DNA of 64,000 nucleotides from Pelagicoccus sp. SDUM812005 (GTDB lineage Bacteria > Verrucomicrobiota > Verrucomicrobiia > Opitutales > Opitutaceae), in NCBI RefSeq assembly GCF_031127875.1, contig NZ_JARXIA010000001.1:186001-250000 (forward strand), given 5' to 3'. Positions 54,115-60,692 of the stretch are shown here, piece after piece (the stretch's first letter is position 1; each line of letters begins with the position of its first letter). Under the pieces are notes generated by a model, which ran no database searches, was not told the DNA's origin, and saw nothing but the letters and a program-made list of their open reading frames with translations. The position numbers and the translations under genes are program-made.

Positions 54115-54855
54115 ATGACAATTTGCGAGGCCGAGTACCGAGATGTTGAAACGCCGAGCGGCCCGATGCGCTGCCACCTCTTCCGCCCGAATGCGGAGGG
54201 TGCCTTTCCGGGCTTAGTCCTCTATTCGGAGATCTACCAGATGACCGGACCGATCGCTCGCATCGCCAACTTCCTGGCGGGGCATGGCTACGTGGTTTGC
54301 GTGCCGGAGATCTATCACGAGTACGAGGAGCCGGGGGTGGCCTACCATTACGACAAGGAAGGGACGGATCGCGGAAACGAGCTGAAGACGACGAAAAGCA
54401 TCGCGGCCTACGACGCGGACGCGAGCGCCGCGATTTCCGTGTTGGAGAGCTTGTCGAGCTGCAGCGGAAAGGTGGGGACGATCGGATTTTGCATCGGCGG
54501 GCACCTGGCATTCCGGGCTGCCATGGATCCGCGGGTGAGGGCGGCGGCCTGCTTTTATCCGACCGATATCCATAAGCGGTCCCTCGGGGCCGGCATGAAC
54601 GACGATTCGCTGGACCGCATCCCTGAGATATCCGGCGAGCTTTTGATGATCTTCGGACGGCAGGATCCCCATGTGCCGCTGGAAGGGCGGAGGCTGATCA
54701 AGGAGGCCTTGGAGGCAGCGGAGCGGGACTTCCAATGGCACGAGTTCAACGGAGCCCACGCGTTCGTGAGGGACGAGGGGCACCGCTACGATCCCGTGCT
54801 GGCTGGGCAGGGCTTCAGCCTGAGCTTGGAGATGTTTGCCCGCAAGCTGCGCTAG
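54115..54855 (+). CDS. dienelactone hydrolase family protein
   Basis: A 246-residue alpha/beta hydrolase. The nucleophile is Cys 126 in GFCIGG, as in true dienelactone hydrolases (GxCxG), with Asp 184 (FGRQDPHVP) and His 215 (NGAHAFVRDEG) completing the triad and Glu 39 (YSEIY) at the position that holds the resting Cys. The ATG at 54115 is preferred to a TTG at 54088. It is the last gene of the fatty-acid operon, 72 bp after the thioesterase. The substrate is unknown: an ester or lactone is expected, not necessarily dienelactone. Confidence 0.85.
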   Translation: MTICEAEYRDVETPSGPMRCHLFRPNAEGAFPGLVLYSEIYQMTGPIARIANFLAGHGYVVCVPEIYHEYEEPGVAYHYDKEGTDRGNELKTTKSIAAYDADASAAISVLESLSSCSGKVGTIGFCIGGHLAFRAAMDPRVRAAACFYPTDIHKRSLGAGMNDDSLDRIPEISGELLMIFGRQDPHVPLEGRRLIKEALEAAERDFQWHEFNGAHAFVRDEGHRYDPVLAGQGFSLSLEMFARKLR

Positions 54856-55235
54856 GCGCTGCCCGCCCCAAGCCCCGTTTTTCGAATTATTCCGGAAAAT
54901 GTTTGGCAAGCAGCGACCCTCCGGAGGGATGCTCAGTGGCGGTAAGTAAATGCAGGGTAGGGGCTTAGAGCAATCAAGCAAGAACCATAGGCACATCCTA
55001 TGGTGTCGGTAGGAACAAGGTATTTCACAATTAACAAGGAATATCGTATAGTTCTCACATCGGCAGCCGAGAGGCCTAACCGATACGAAGCCAAGCTTCG
55101 TTACAGATTTTTTGGGGTATAAAACATACACGATAGCGACATAGGAGTAGGGGTACTCCTGCTATCAAAGAGGCCCGCTCAGAGCTTAGCTCTGGCGGGC
55201 TTTTACTTTGCCCAAATGCTTCCTTGGGGCGCTTC
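54856..55235. other. intergenic stretch with three hairpins
   Basis: This 380-bp convergent gap holds no gene. Three hairpins are visible. The first is CCATAGG/CCTATGG (54985-55003). The second is ACGAAGC/GCTTCGT (55085-55101), followed by a T run at 55108-55113. The third is the terminator at 55173-55204. The first two could belong to a small RNA or serve as a second terminator. Confidence 0.4.
55173..55204 (+). terminator. rho-independent terminator
   Basis: A stem of 12 bp with one bulge (GCCCGCTCAGAGC at 55173-55185, GCTCTGGCGGGC at 55189-55200) is followed by TTTT. It lies between the fatty-acid operon and the convergent LURP-one-like gene. Confidence 0.75.
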
Positions 55236-55730
55236 CTAGTGGCTACCGTTATTCTTTTCGTCGTGCAGGACTTGGTCGATGACGATGCAGGCGCTGAGGA
55301 TGGAGACATCGTCCTCGCCCTCTGCGATATCGATTCCGTAGGTGTCGGTCCAAGACCAGACCGCTTTCGAGACGGTGGCGACCGTGTTGCCGGAGCGGAG
55401 GAAGCGGAAGTCGTGGGCCCAGAAGGAGCCCTCGATGGTGTAGTCGTTGGGGCCGGGCACGTCCAAGGTGAACCTTTTGTTGAACCAGGAGAACTCTTTG
55501 CGGACTTCGGCGAAGAGCGCTCCGTTGCGGTAGATCTCGTACTTCGGCAGGAAGGTGAGCAGCTTCTGTTCGATGAAGGCCAGCTCGTTGCCCTGAAGGT
55601 CTTGGAAGGAGAGTTTGTCTCCCCAGGAAAAAGCCTGGCCGTCGATGAAGAAGACCGGTTCGCCGTTCTCGTCGCTGATGTGGAAGTCATCTCCCCAGGA
55701 CCAGAATTTCTCTTTTATCATGTATCGCAT
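55236..55730 (-). CDS. LURP-one-related (LOR) family protein
   Basis: A 164-residue protein made of regular beta strands with repeated FSW/WSW turns (FWSWGDDFHISDENGEP, AFSWGDKLSF, FSWFNKRFTLDV, VWSWTDTYGIDI). This is the pattern of the LURP-one/tubby-C-like fold, with acidic C-terminal residues and VIDQVLHDEK near the end. Bacterial members are small soluble proteins of unknown role. The frame is open to 55955, but the extra N-terminus is Arg/Pro-rich; the ATG at 55730 (MRYMIKEKF) fits the family. It is convergent with the fatty-acid operon. Confidence 0.75.
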   Translation of the reverse strand: MRYMIKEKFWSWGDDFHISDENGEPVFFIDGQAFSWGDKLSFQDLQGNELAFIEQKLLTFLPKYEIYRNGALFAEVRKEFSWFNKRFTLDVPGPNDYTIEGSFWAHDFRFLRSGNTVATVSKAVWSWTDTYGIDIAEGEDDVSILSACIVIDQVLHDEKNNGSH

Positions 55731-56058
55731 ATCACTGTTGGGTTCCTTGGTTGTTGAGCAATATTGGGTATTAGCTGAATGAATACGAGTGGACGCCCTA
55801 TCGTGGAAAGCCTCACGAGGTCGAAGGCGTCCAGTTTGGATTGTCGGTACTGGAAGGCGTGGGAGACGGGGGCATGCGGAGGAGTCTCTTCGGCGGAGAT
55901 GGGGGCGTTTGTAGGAGTCTAGGGTATTGGAAACGACTTCTTGTATCGTTGGCAAGGCTGTCCCGCCGGCAGAGCGCTCCGAGTTGACTTGCTTTGCTAT
56001 TCCCGTTTACTGGTCTGGATCGCAGGGTGCGATGCCCTATCTGGAATGTAACTACGAT
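55731..56058. other. divergent intergenic region, LOR / HHH genes
   Basis: 328 bp without a credible gene. It must hold the promoters of the two divergent genes; I see no clear operator or repeat in it. Confidence 0.35.
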
Positions 56059-56502
56059 ATGAATACTGATTTAACTAAAATCGCAGGGGTTGGGCCATCC
56101 ATGGCTTCGGCGCTTGCGGAAATGGGATTTACGACGGTCGCCAAGGTGGCTAACGCAAGTGTAGAAAGCCTTTGCTCCGTGTCGGGAATTGGCCCCGTCC
56201 GTGCAAGCGGGCTCATCGAGGCGGCAAAGGCCCTGGAACCGGCCAGCGCACGGCAGCCTGCAGCCGCGCCAAAGGACGCTACGAAAAAGGCGATCGCCGC
56301 GAAGAAGCCGAAGTCCAAGAAGAAGGATTCCGGCAAGGACAAGGCGAAGAAGGAAAAGTCGAAGGCCGCCAAGAAGGACAAGGAAAAGAAGGAAAAGTCC
56401 AAGTCCAAGAAATCCAAGTCCAAGACCCCCAAGTCCAAAAAGGCAAAAGGTAAGCTCAAGAAAAAGTCCGGCAAGAAGGGCAAGAAGAAGTCCAAGCGCT
56501 AA
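56059..56502 (+). CDS. helix-hairpin-helix protein with lysine-rich (histone H1-like) tail
   Basis: A 147-residue basic protein. Residues about 1-55 contain two helix-hairpin-helix units (LTKIAGVGPSMASALAEMG and SLCSVSGIGPVRASGLIEAAKAL), which usually bind DNA backbone. Residues about 62-147 are almost only Lys, Ser and Ala in short repeats (KKPKSKKKDSGKDKAKK, then KEKKEKSKSKKSKSK), like bacterial histone-H1-type tails. The ATG at 56059 is used rather than an upstream in-frame start at 55927, because only it begins the HHH fold (MNTDLTKIAG). It probably binds and condenses DNA. A strong terminator follows. Confidence 0.78.
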   Translation: MNTDLTKIAGVGPSMASALAEMGFTTVAKVANASVESLCSVSGIGPVRASGLIEAAKALEPASARQPAAAPKDATKKAIAAKKPKSKKKDSGKDKAKKEKSKAAKKDKEKKEKSKSKKSKSKTPKSKKAKGKLKKKSGKKGKKKSKR

Positions 56503-56581
56503 GGCCCTTGGGCGTTCGGACTAGGTGGACTGCTGCTAGGGGAGGAAGGCTTCGTTTGGCGCGAGCCTCATTGGGAACGCC

Positions 56582-56619
56582 AGCTGAACCGGAACGCTTT
56601 TTCTGGTTCAGCTTTTTTT
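56582..56619 (+). terminator. terminator after the HHH/lysine-rich gene
   Basis: A 13-bp stem (56582-56594 with 56601-56613, one G-T pair) runs into seven T. It overlaps the 3' end of the convergent LapA-like gene. Confidence 0.85.
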
Positions 56620-56820
56620 GATGATTTTTCCGGAAAGGAAAAATGAGGTGAGGATGCCAAGGCCGAAGCCGAGGAAGCCTGCGAAGGCGAGAAGGGCTGC
56701 CCGCGGCATAGTAATCGTCAGGAAGAGGATGTCTGTGTCGACAGGTTCCGTGTTTTGTACGATGATGATAATCATCAACGCGGTGAGGACGAGCGCGACG
56801 AACAGTTTCAATTTGGTCAT
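56608..56820 (-). CDS. LapA-domain (DUF1049) small membrane protein
   Basis: A 70-residue protein with two transmembrane helices (about 5-24 VALVLTALMIIIIVQN and 42-64 LLAFAGFLGFGLGILTSFFLSG) and the NTEPVDTDILFLTITMPRAAL segment between them. That matches the LapA/lipopolysaccharide assembly protein A domain family. It sits in the inner membrane. It follows the last attC-like site of the cassette region by 24 bp and could be host DNA or the last cassette. Confidence 0.78.
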   Translation of the reverse strand: MTKLKLFVALVLTALMIIIIVQNTEPVDTDILFLTITMPRAALLAFAGFLGFGLGILTSFFLSGKIIKKS

Positions 56821-56843
56821 AGTATTCTTGGTTTCTTGTTTTA

Positions 56844-56936
56844 GCCTGACGCTTAGGACTAAGTGGCGATTACGAACTTACCGGTGGTGAGGGGTGCGGT
56901 GAGGGTATGCCGGAATTGTATGCCGTCTGGCTCGAG
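56844..56936 (-). repeat. attC-like cassette recombination site (A8)
   Basis: Read on the minus strand this site follows the toxin stop codon directly and ends in GTCAGGC (GTTRRRY with one mismatch). Its segment CCAGACGG..TACAATTCCGGC is nearly identical to one in the site at 60087-60151, and the CCTAAGCGT end also matches that site. Confidence 0.6.
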
Positions 56937-57197
56937 CTAAATTTTATATACGTCTTTTCGATGTCCGACCTTGATAACGTGAACTATAAGTCTTTCGTCG
57001 GAAATTTCGTATATAACACGATAATTTCCGATTCGTATTCGATAAAGCTCTTCGTTGGTAAGCTTTTTGCAGTTGGTGGGTCTTGGATCTTCAGCTAACT
57101 TTTGGATCTCAGAAAGAATTTTTATTACTTCCTTTTTGTGGATCTTTTTTAGGTCTTTTCGGACGGAAGATGCGAACTTCAGGTCAAATAGTGCCAT
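56937..57197 (-). CDS. RelE/ParE-family toxin
   Basis: An 86-residue basic protein with the RelE-fold pattern: LKFASSVRKDLKKI at the N-terminus, then DPRPTNCKKLTNEELYRIRIGNYRVIYEI, and a C-terminal strand IVHVIKVGHRKDVYKI. Members cut mRNA at the ribosome (RelE) or inhibit gyrase (ParE); the sequence alone does not decide. It overlaps the antitoxin gene by 14 bp in the classic antitoxin-first order. The stop codon directly abuts an attC-like site, so the pair sits in a gene cassette. Confidence 0.88.
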   Translation of the reverse strand: MALFDLKFASSVRKDLKKIHKKEVIKILSEIQKLAEDPRPTNCKKLTNEELYRIRIGNYRVIYEISDERLIVHVIKVGHRKDVYKI

Positions 57198-57405
57198 CTG
57201 CTTGGAGCTGGGAAAGGAGTTCGTCGTAGCTTACTGTTTTTTCTTTTTTTCTCTTTTTCCAATCCGAGATGTCTTCCAAATCTTCTCGCAACGCTGCCTT
57301 AAGTGCATCGTTTACGAGGTCAGACATCGACTGTCTGGTTTCTGCGGCCTTGATCCTCAATGCGTTATGGACTGCTTCGTCCAGGTAAAGTGTAGCTTTG
57401 CTCAT
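57184..57405 (-). CDS. ribbon-helix-helix-type antitoxin
   Basis: A 73-residue acidic protein. The N-terminal ATLYLDEAVHNALRIKAAETRQSMSDLVNDALKAAL is a MetJ/Arc/CopG-like RHH DNA-binding domain (beta strand, then two helices). The C-terminal tail (VSYDELLSQLQADG) would wrap the toxin. It neutralises the RelE-like toxin and autoregulates the pair. Cassette-borne toxin-antitoxin pairs are known to stabilise integron arrays. Confidence 0.82.
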   Translation of the reverse strand: MSKATLYLDEAVHNALRIKAAETRQSMSDLVNDALKAALREDLEDISDWKKRKKEKTVSYDELLSQLQADGTI

Positions 57406-57721
57406 ATGGCCTACTTTGACGGCATGACGCTAAAGCGTCAAGAAGTCGTTTCTTCCCGAACGCAAGTGCGCCGCTGCATGAGAAGTCCGAGCGAAGCGCG
57501 TCGTCCGGAGCTGCCCCCGTGTCACCCTCTTTCCGATACACTCCCAAACGACCCGATTCGGCCGCCGAGAATCGCTTTTTCGGCTCGCTTCGGGCTGGGG
57601 TTCGTCTCTGGCTCGTGCCAAGGTCTCGCCCGAAGACGAAAAAGCGCTTCCAGTGGAGGAAGCTCGGGAAAAGCAAAACGCATATAGCGTATCCGGCTAT
57701 GTCCGCCCCGGACCGCGGCTT
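57406..57721. other. GC-rich gap inside the cassette array
   Basis: 316 bp upstream of the antitoxin, clearly more GC-rich than its neighbours. It has a perfect hairpin GACGCT/AGCGTC (57426-57439) close to the antitoxin start. Minus-strand frames here (for example 57365-57727) give Arg/Ser/Pro-rich translations with no recognisable domain. It probably holds the toxin-antitoxin promoter. Confidence 0.35.
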
Positions 57722-57776
57722 GTTCAACCATGGGCCAATGCGAACCTACGGTTCGAAGGTCCCTATATTGTTCTAC
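57722..57776 (-). repeat. attC-like cassette recombination site (A7)
   Basis: 55 bp. Read on the minus strand it ends in GTTGAAC, a perfect match to the GTTRRRY core, and begins TAGAACAATA, which is partly complementary to it. The centre is a strong hairpin GGGaCC..CGAACC-GTA-GGTTCG..GGCCC. The stop codon of the preceding gene lies in the first core box. Confidence 0.6.
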
Positions 57777-57970
57777 TCTTCTTTGAATGAGTTTTGCTTG
57801 TTTGGGCCCATGACCCAAAGAATGATCAATCCAAGGAAATCGAATGCAAGAGTCAGTATAATTCCTTCTTTCGTCCTGTTTAGTCTTTTTCCTGTTTTGT
57901 ATCCATATGTTATGACAAATACTTTCCATAGCACAATCGCGACTCCGACTATCCATATTGATTCGAACAT
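57773..57970 (-). CDS. small two-helix membrane protein, orphan cassette gene
   Basis: A 65-residue protein with two hydrophobic segments (about 4-22 SIWIVGVAIVLWKVFVIT, and 37-54 GIILTLAFDFLGLIILWV) separated by a basic loop (GYKTGKRLNRTKEG). It starts at an ATG and ends in an attC-like site. I do not recognise the family. Its position and orientation fit an integron cassette gene. Confidence 0.55.
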   Translation of the reverse strand: MFESIWIVGVAIVLWKVFVITYGYKTGKRLNRTKEGIILTLAFDFLGLIILWVMGPNKQNSFKEE

Positions 57971-58058
57971 CTTATTTTTCGTAGAACAACGAATAGTGGA
58001 TGCATGGGTGGAAGTCGAGGAGCGACTGTAGCGTATTGGATCACACGACTTGATATGA

Positions 58059-58454
58059 CTAATTGCTTAGATTGACCGGAAGGGTCACCCGGACGGCTAC
58101 ACTTTCCCCGTCGTACTGCGCGGGATTGAATTCGAATGTGTTAACGAATGATAGAACAAGGGGATTGTATTCAGGGTGATTGGTCTTGTCTATGTGTGGC
58201 CCGATTGGTCTACCTTCTCTTGTAACAATGAAGCTTACAACGGCGTTAATTTCGCCCTGAAAGTCGATTGGCAATTTCGGATCACCTGCGCGAATGATTG
58301 TTGGTTTGACGTCTACGTCTTTCAGGTCAGCGGGACGATCTTGAAGTAGTGGATTTGGGGTTTCGTAGCTCTCATCAGCCATTGGGCGATCGGTGGTTTT
58401 GCAGCCCGAGATGGCCAATGTGCAGGTCGTTAGAATTGTGATTATTGTTCTCAT
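58059..58454 (-). CDS. lipoprotein with TonB-C-like domain
   Basis: A 131-residue protein with a lipoprotein signal and lipobox (ISGC, Cys 18). The mature part (about 50-131) reads as a TonB C-terminal/energy-transducer-like domain: EINAVVSFIVTREGRPIGPHI, then LVLSFVNTFEFNPAQYDGESVAVRVTLPVNL. It lacks the N-terminal membrane helix and Pro-rich span of a working TonB, so it is probably anchored in a membrane leaflet and has another role. It lies within the cassette array, and a clear attC-like site precedes it. Confidence 0.7.
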   Translation of the reverse strand: MRTIITILTTCTLAISGCKTTDRPMADESYETPNPLLQDRPADLKDVDVKPTIIRAGDPKLPIDFQGEINAVVSFIVTREGRPIGPHIDKTNHPEYNPLVLSFVNTFEFNPAQYDGESVAVRVTLPVNLSN

Positions 58455-58511
58455 ATCGTCAAGTGCAGGGGACGAGCGCTCGCGCTGCTCGCCTAGAATG
58501 GCTTGTTAGGG
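58454..58511 (-). repeat. attC-like cassette recombination site (A5), degenerate
   Basis: On the minus strand it begins CCCTAACAAG, with the TAA being the stop codon of the upstream gene, and has CACTTG complementary to CAAG near its end plus a central CGAGC/GCTCG stem. The final core (GACGATA) has lost the GTT. Confidence 0.5.
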
Positions 58512-59006
58512 TTGGTTTATAAATCGTTCTTCGTTCGATACGATACAATCGTGTAGTTTGTCCTGGATGGTTTCTTTGTTTCCACCGTGGTACCAATCCC
58601 AAAGCTCCTGTTCTATATTGTTTCCGATGTATTCAGAGCCTTTCTGGTCTTCGATTTCATCAAAATAGTCTAAGTAGTTCGGTTCTTTAGATTCTTTGAT
58701 TTCTTCAGGGAATAGTTCCAGGACGCTTCGTAGGATTTTCGAGGGGAGATCGAGACCAACTCTCTCGAGTGCTGAGGCAGCGTAAACTGCCAATGATTCA
58801 TGACCGTTGGTCAGATACTGCTCTAAGCCTCCATTGGTTTCTTGTCCGTGAAACGTCTCGACAGCGAATACTGTCTTCAGAGGAGCTGGAATTGCGTCAG
58901 CTCCTTTGGCGTAGAAGATGTCCTCAGCGACATCGCAGATCGAGTGACATGCGAGTTCTTTGTCTCCAGCTTCTAACGACGCTGTGAACATCTTTGGATC
59001 TATCAT
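58506..59006 (-). CDS. DMP19/DUF4375-like protein
   Basis: A 166-residue acidic, soluble, mostly helical protein. VFAVETFHGQETNGGLEQYLTNGHESLAVYAASALERVG matches the pattern of the DMP19/DUF4375 group (ETxNGGLxQY). Neisserial DMP19 mimics DNA and binds a repressor, but most members are uncharacterised. The stop codon is inside an attC-like site, and the ATG lies 9 bp after another, exactly as expected of a cassette gene. Confidence 0.7.
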   Translation of the reverse strand: MIDPKMFTASLEAGDKELACHSICDVAEDIFYAKGADAIPAPLKTVFAVETFHGQETNGGLEQYLTNGHESLAVYAASALERVGLDLPSKILRSVLELFPEEIKESKEPNYLDYFDEIEDQKGSEYIGNNIEQELWDWYHGGNKETIQDKLHDCIVSNEERFINQP

Positions 59007-59015
59007 TGCGTTTCT

Positions 59016-59084
59016 GCTAACAGAAGGTCCATACGACGAGGCCTAAGCTCGGCCTCCATGTCTGAGATCGTGGATTTCTTAGGG
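59016..59084 (-). repeat. attC-like cassette recombination site (A4)
   Basis: 69 bp. On the minus strand CCCTAAGAA..TCCACGA..GAGGCC pairs imperfectly with GGCCTC-GTCGTATGGA..TTCTGTTAGC. The GTTAGC end is close to the GTTRRRY core. It precedes the DMP19-like gene by 9 bp. The rest of the gap (59085-59170) is AT-rich and empty. Confidence 0.6.
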
Positions 59085-59170
59085 TTCGTTTTTAAAGAGT
59101 CGGGTGTTTGTCGAAGTTGTATGCATTGTTTCATCAGGATTGTAGTATATTGGTATTTGGAGTGAATTTC

Positions 59171-59449
59171 CTATCGAATATTGTATATGTATAGTGCAGG
59201 AAGCAGTAGGATAATTAGGAGTATTGATCTAAATAATACCCATTTTTCGTTTCTAAGAAAACCGATGACGCAAAGAATGAAGCTGGTGGCGTTAATAATA
59301 GGAAGGAAAAGTAAAAAGAGTATTCCTTTATTCCATCCCCATGGGTCGATTCCCTTCGTTTTTTCTGAGATAAAGAGACTGGCTGGAACTAAAATGAAAG
59401 CGGAAATCCAGCATAGATTCGTGAAAGTTGGACTTCTTCTTGGGTTCAT
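59171..59449 (-). CDS. small membrane protein, orphan cassette gene
   Basis: A 92-residue protein with three hydrophobic segments (about 11-27 LCWISAFILVPASLFIS, 41-64 GILFLLFLPIINATSFILCVIGFL, 69-88 WVLFRSILLIILLLPALYIY). It is AT-rich and lacks any family motif I recognise. It starts seven bases after the A3 attC-like site and is oriented like its neighbours. Confidence 0.55.
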   Translation of the reverse strand: MNPRRSPTFTNLCWISAFILVPASLFISEKTKGIDPWGWNKGILFLLFLPIINATSFILCVIGFLRNEKWVLFRSILLIILLLPALYIYNIR

Positions 59450-59456
59450 TATTTTT

Positions 59457-59528
59457 GTCTAACGCTGAGGCCATACGCGAGGTCAGCGCGGAGCATAGGC
59501 CGGAGTGGTATAGAACGATTCGTTAGTC
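59457..59528 (-). repeat. attC-like cassette recombination site (A3), best example
   Basis: 72 bp with outer ends CTAACG/CGTTAG perfectly complementary and a terminal GTTAGAC that fits GTTRRRY exactly. The inside pairs imperfectly (CT..GGCC.AT..CGCG on both arms). The stop TAA of the upstream gene lies in the first core box. These are the features of integron attC sites. Confidence 0.7.
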
Positions 59529-60077
59529 TTTATCTGATTTCTCAAACTCCTGGAACAACTTGTTTTTCTCTTCTCTGATTTTTCTGTTCATTCGGTCGAT
59601 TTGGAATCTGCATAATGACAAAAAATCCTCCAATTTTTGAAAATCGAAATCGGGTATCCTTAGAAGCTCTCCATGTGTAGATGCTGTCTTTTCGATATGT
59701 TTTCCTTCTTTAGAGATGAAGCTGACGACTGATCCCTTCTTTATAAACTCCAACTCGTGGAGCTCATCGTCGGTGTGTGCTACAAATGTATTTCTCCATT
59801 TATTGATGGATTTGTGTAAATTCCTATAAACTTCCTTCTCAAATTTTTCCCAGGTAGACGAGATCTTTGTCCAGTTGCGACCGGACGAAAACGGCCTGGA
59901 GTAATAGATTACAGCTGCTGAAACGAGGTGCCTCTTCAATGTCTCATTCTTTTTGCAGTTTATTGCTTCTTGAATAGCATTTTCAGACATATTCATGTCT
60001 CGCAGTGCCAAGACTAAGCGTTTCAGTTGGCGGTGCCTCGGTTTCTCCTTGTCAGGTTTGTAAAGTTGATTTTGCAA
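59523..60077 (-). CDS. HEPN-like protein with RX5H motif
   Basis: A 184-residue helical protein. VSAAVIYYSRPFSSGRNWTKI and then WRNTFVAHTDDELHEL (Arg 95 to His 101, an R-N-x4-H spacing) match the R-X4-6-H signature of HEPN RNases and of AbiU2-like proteins. A charged C-terminal helix follows (CRFQIDRMNRKIREEKNKLF). The start is uncertain: a TTG at 60077 opens the frame, and the first ATG is at 59996; the intervening codons look protein-like. Its stop codon lies in the A3 attC-like site. A defence or toxin role is possible, but no antitoxin partner is visible. Confidence 0.6.
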   Translation of the reverse strand: MQNQLYKPDKEKPRHRQLKRLVLALRDMNMSENAIQEAINCKKNETLKRHLVSAAVIYYSRPFSSGRNWTKISSTWEKFEKEVYRNLHKSINKWRNTFVAHTDDELHELEFIKKGSVVSFISKEGKHIEKTASTHGELLRIPDFDFQKLEDFLSLCRFQIDRMNRKIREEKNKLFQEFEKSDKD

Positions 60078-60086
60078 AATTTTATT

Positions 60087-60151
60087 GGCTAACGCTAAGG
60101 TGTCACGATGGAGGCGGCGGAGCTGCCGGAATTGTAACCGTCTGGTTCAGT
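60087..60151 (-). repeat. attC-like site (A2) overlapping the gene end
   Basis: 65 bp. On the minus strand it begins ACTGAACCAGACGG and ends CTTAGCGTTAGCC (GTTRRRY with one mismatch). It shares the TACAATTCCGGC and AGCGT segments with A8. It covers the last codons of the orphan gene 60103-60657. Confidence 0.5.
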
Positions 60152-60657
60152 TTGAGTTTTTTTATGGCAACAATGCTAGATATGGTCATGTCCTCGATCT
60201 TTGAGGATGGTAGATCTGCTAGTTGTTCTATTTTATTGTGCTTTGGTGAAGCTAAGAAATAAAGCTTCATTGTTTCTATCTCGATCGAAGCTTCTAATAA
60301 GTCGTCTCGTTGGATTATTGCATGGTAACGATGAAGTCCTGATGGTGGTAAGTTCGTGACAATACGGTGCTTTGCGATTCCAATGATCGCTATGTTGTCG
60401 TATATTTCCGCAGGAACTATCAGTACGCCACTGCGCTCGCTAACGAAGTTGTTTGGGGAACCTGCTTCGATTGCAAACAAAGCAACCCATTCTGAAAACT
60501 CCGGAGGAAGATCTAATTTGACGTTTGTGCAGGATGCAGCTTCTTGGATTCCGACCACCTCGGACACGGCCGATACGTCGATTCCAAGTTCGGACTGACC
60601 GTGCAATAACGCAAGCATAGGATGGAGCCAAATGAGTTGTCGAAATGTGAGATTCAT
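60103..60657 (-). CDS. orphan cassette gene, unknown function
   Basis: A 184-residue soluble protein without signal peptide or membrane helix. I recognise no family. It is mixed alpha/beta with many Ile/Val (GVLIVPAEIYDNIAIIGIAKHRIVTNL) and a C-terminal AAPPPPS tail that is encoded by the attC-like site, so the gene may have gained its end by cassette formation. It is the first gene of the array in transcriptional order. Confidence 0.5.
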   Translation of the reverse strand: MNLTFRQLIWLHPMLALLHGQSELGIDVSAVSEVVGIQEAASCTNVKLDLPPEFSEWVALFAIEAGSPNNFVSERSGVLIVPAEIYDNIAIIGIAKHRIVTNLPPSGLHRYHAIIQRDDLLEASIEIETMKLYFLASPKHNKIEQLADLPSSKIEDMTISSIVAIKKLKLNQTVTIPAAPPPPS

Positions 60658-60692
60658 TTTTACTGAACAGTACTTATGCGCGCTTTTGGTAC

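Noticed and set aside
57365-57727. 120-codon minus-strand ORF upstream of the antitoxin
   Set aside because: It overlaps the antitoxin start, opens with TTG and is rich in Arg/Ser/Pro after a short hydrophobic start. A real cassette gene is not excluded.
57971-58058. Possible attC site after the TonB-C lipoprotein gene
   Set aside because: It has an AGTCG-CTCC-CGACT-type stem, but neither end matches the core boxes well enough to list.
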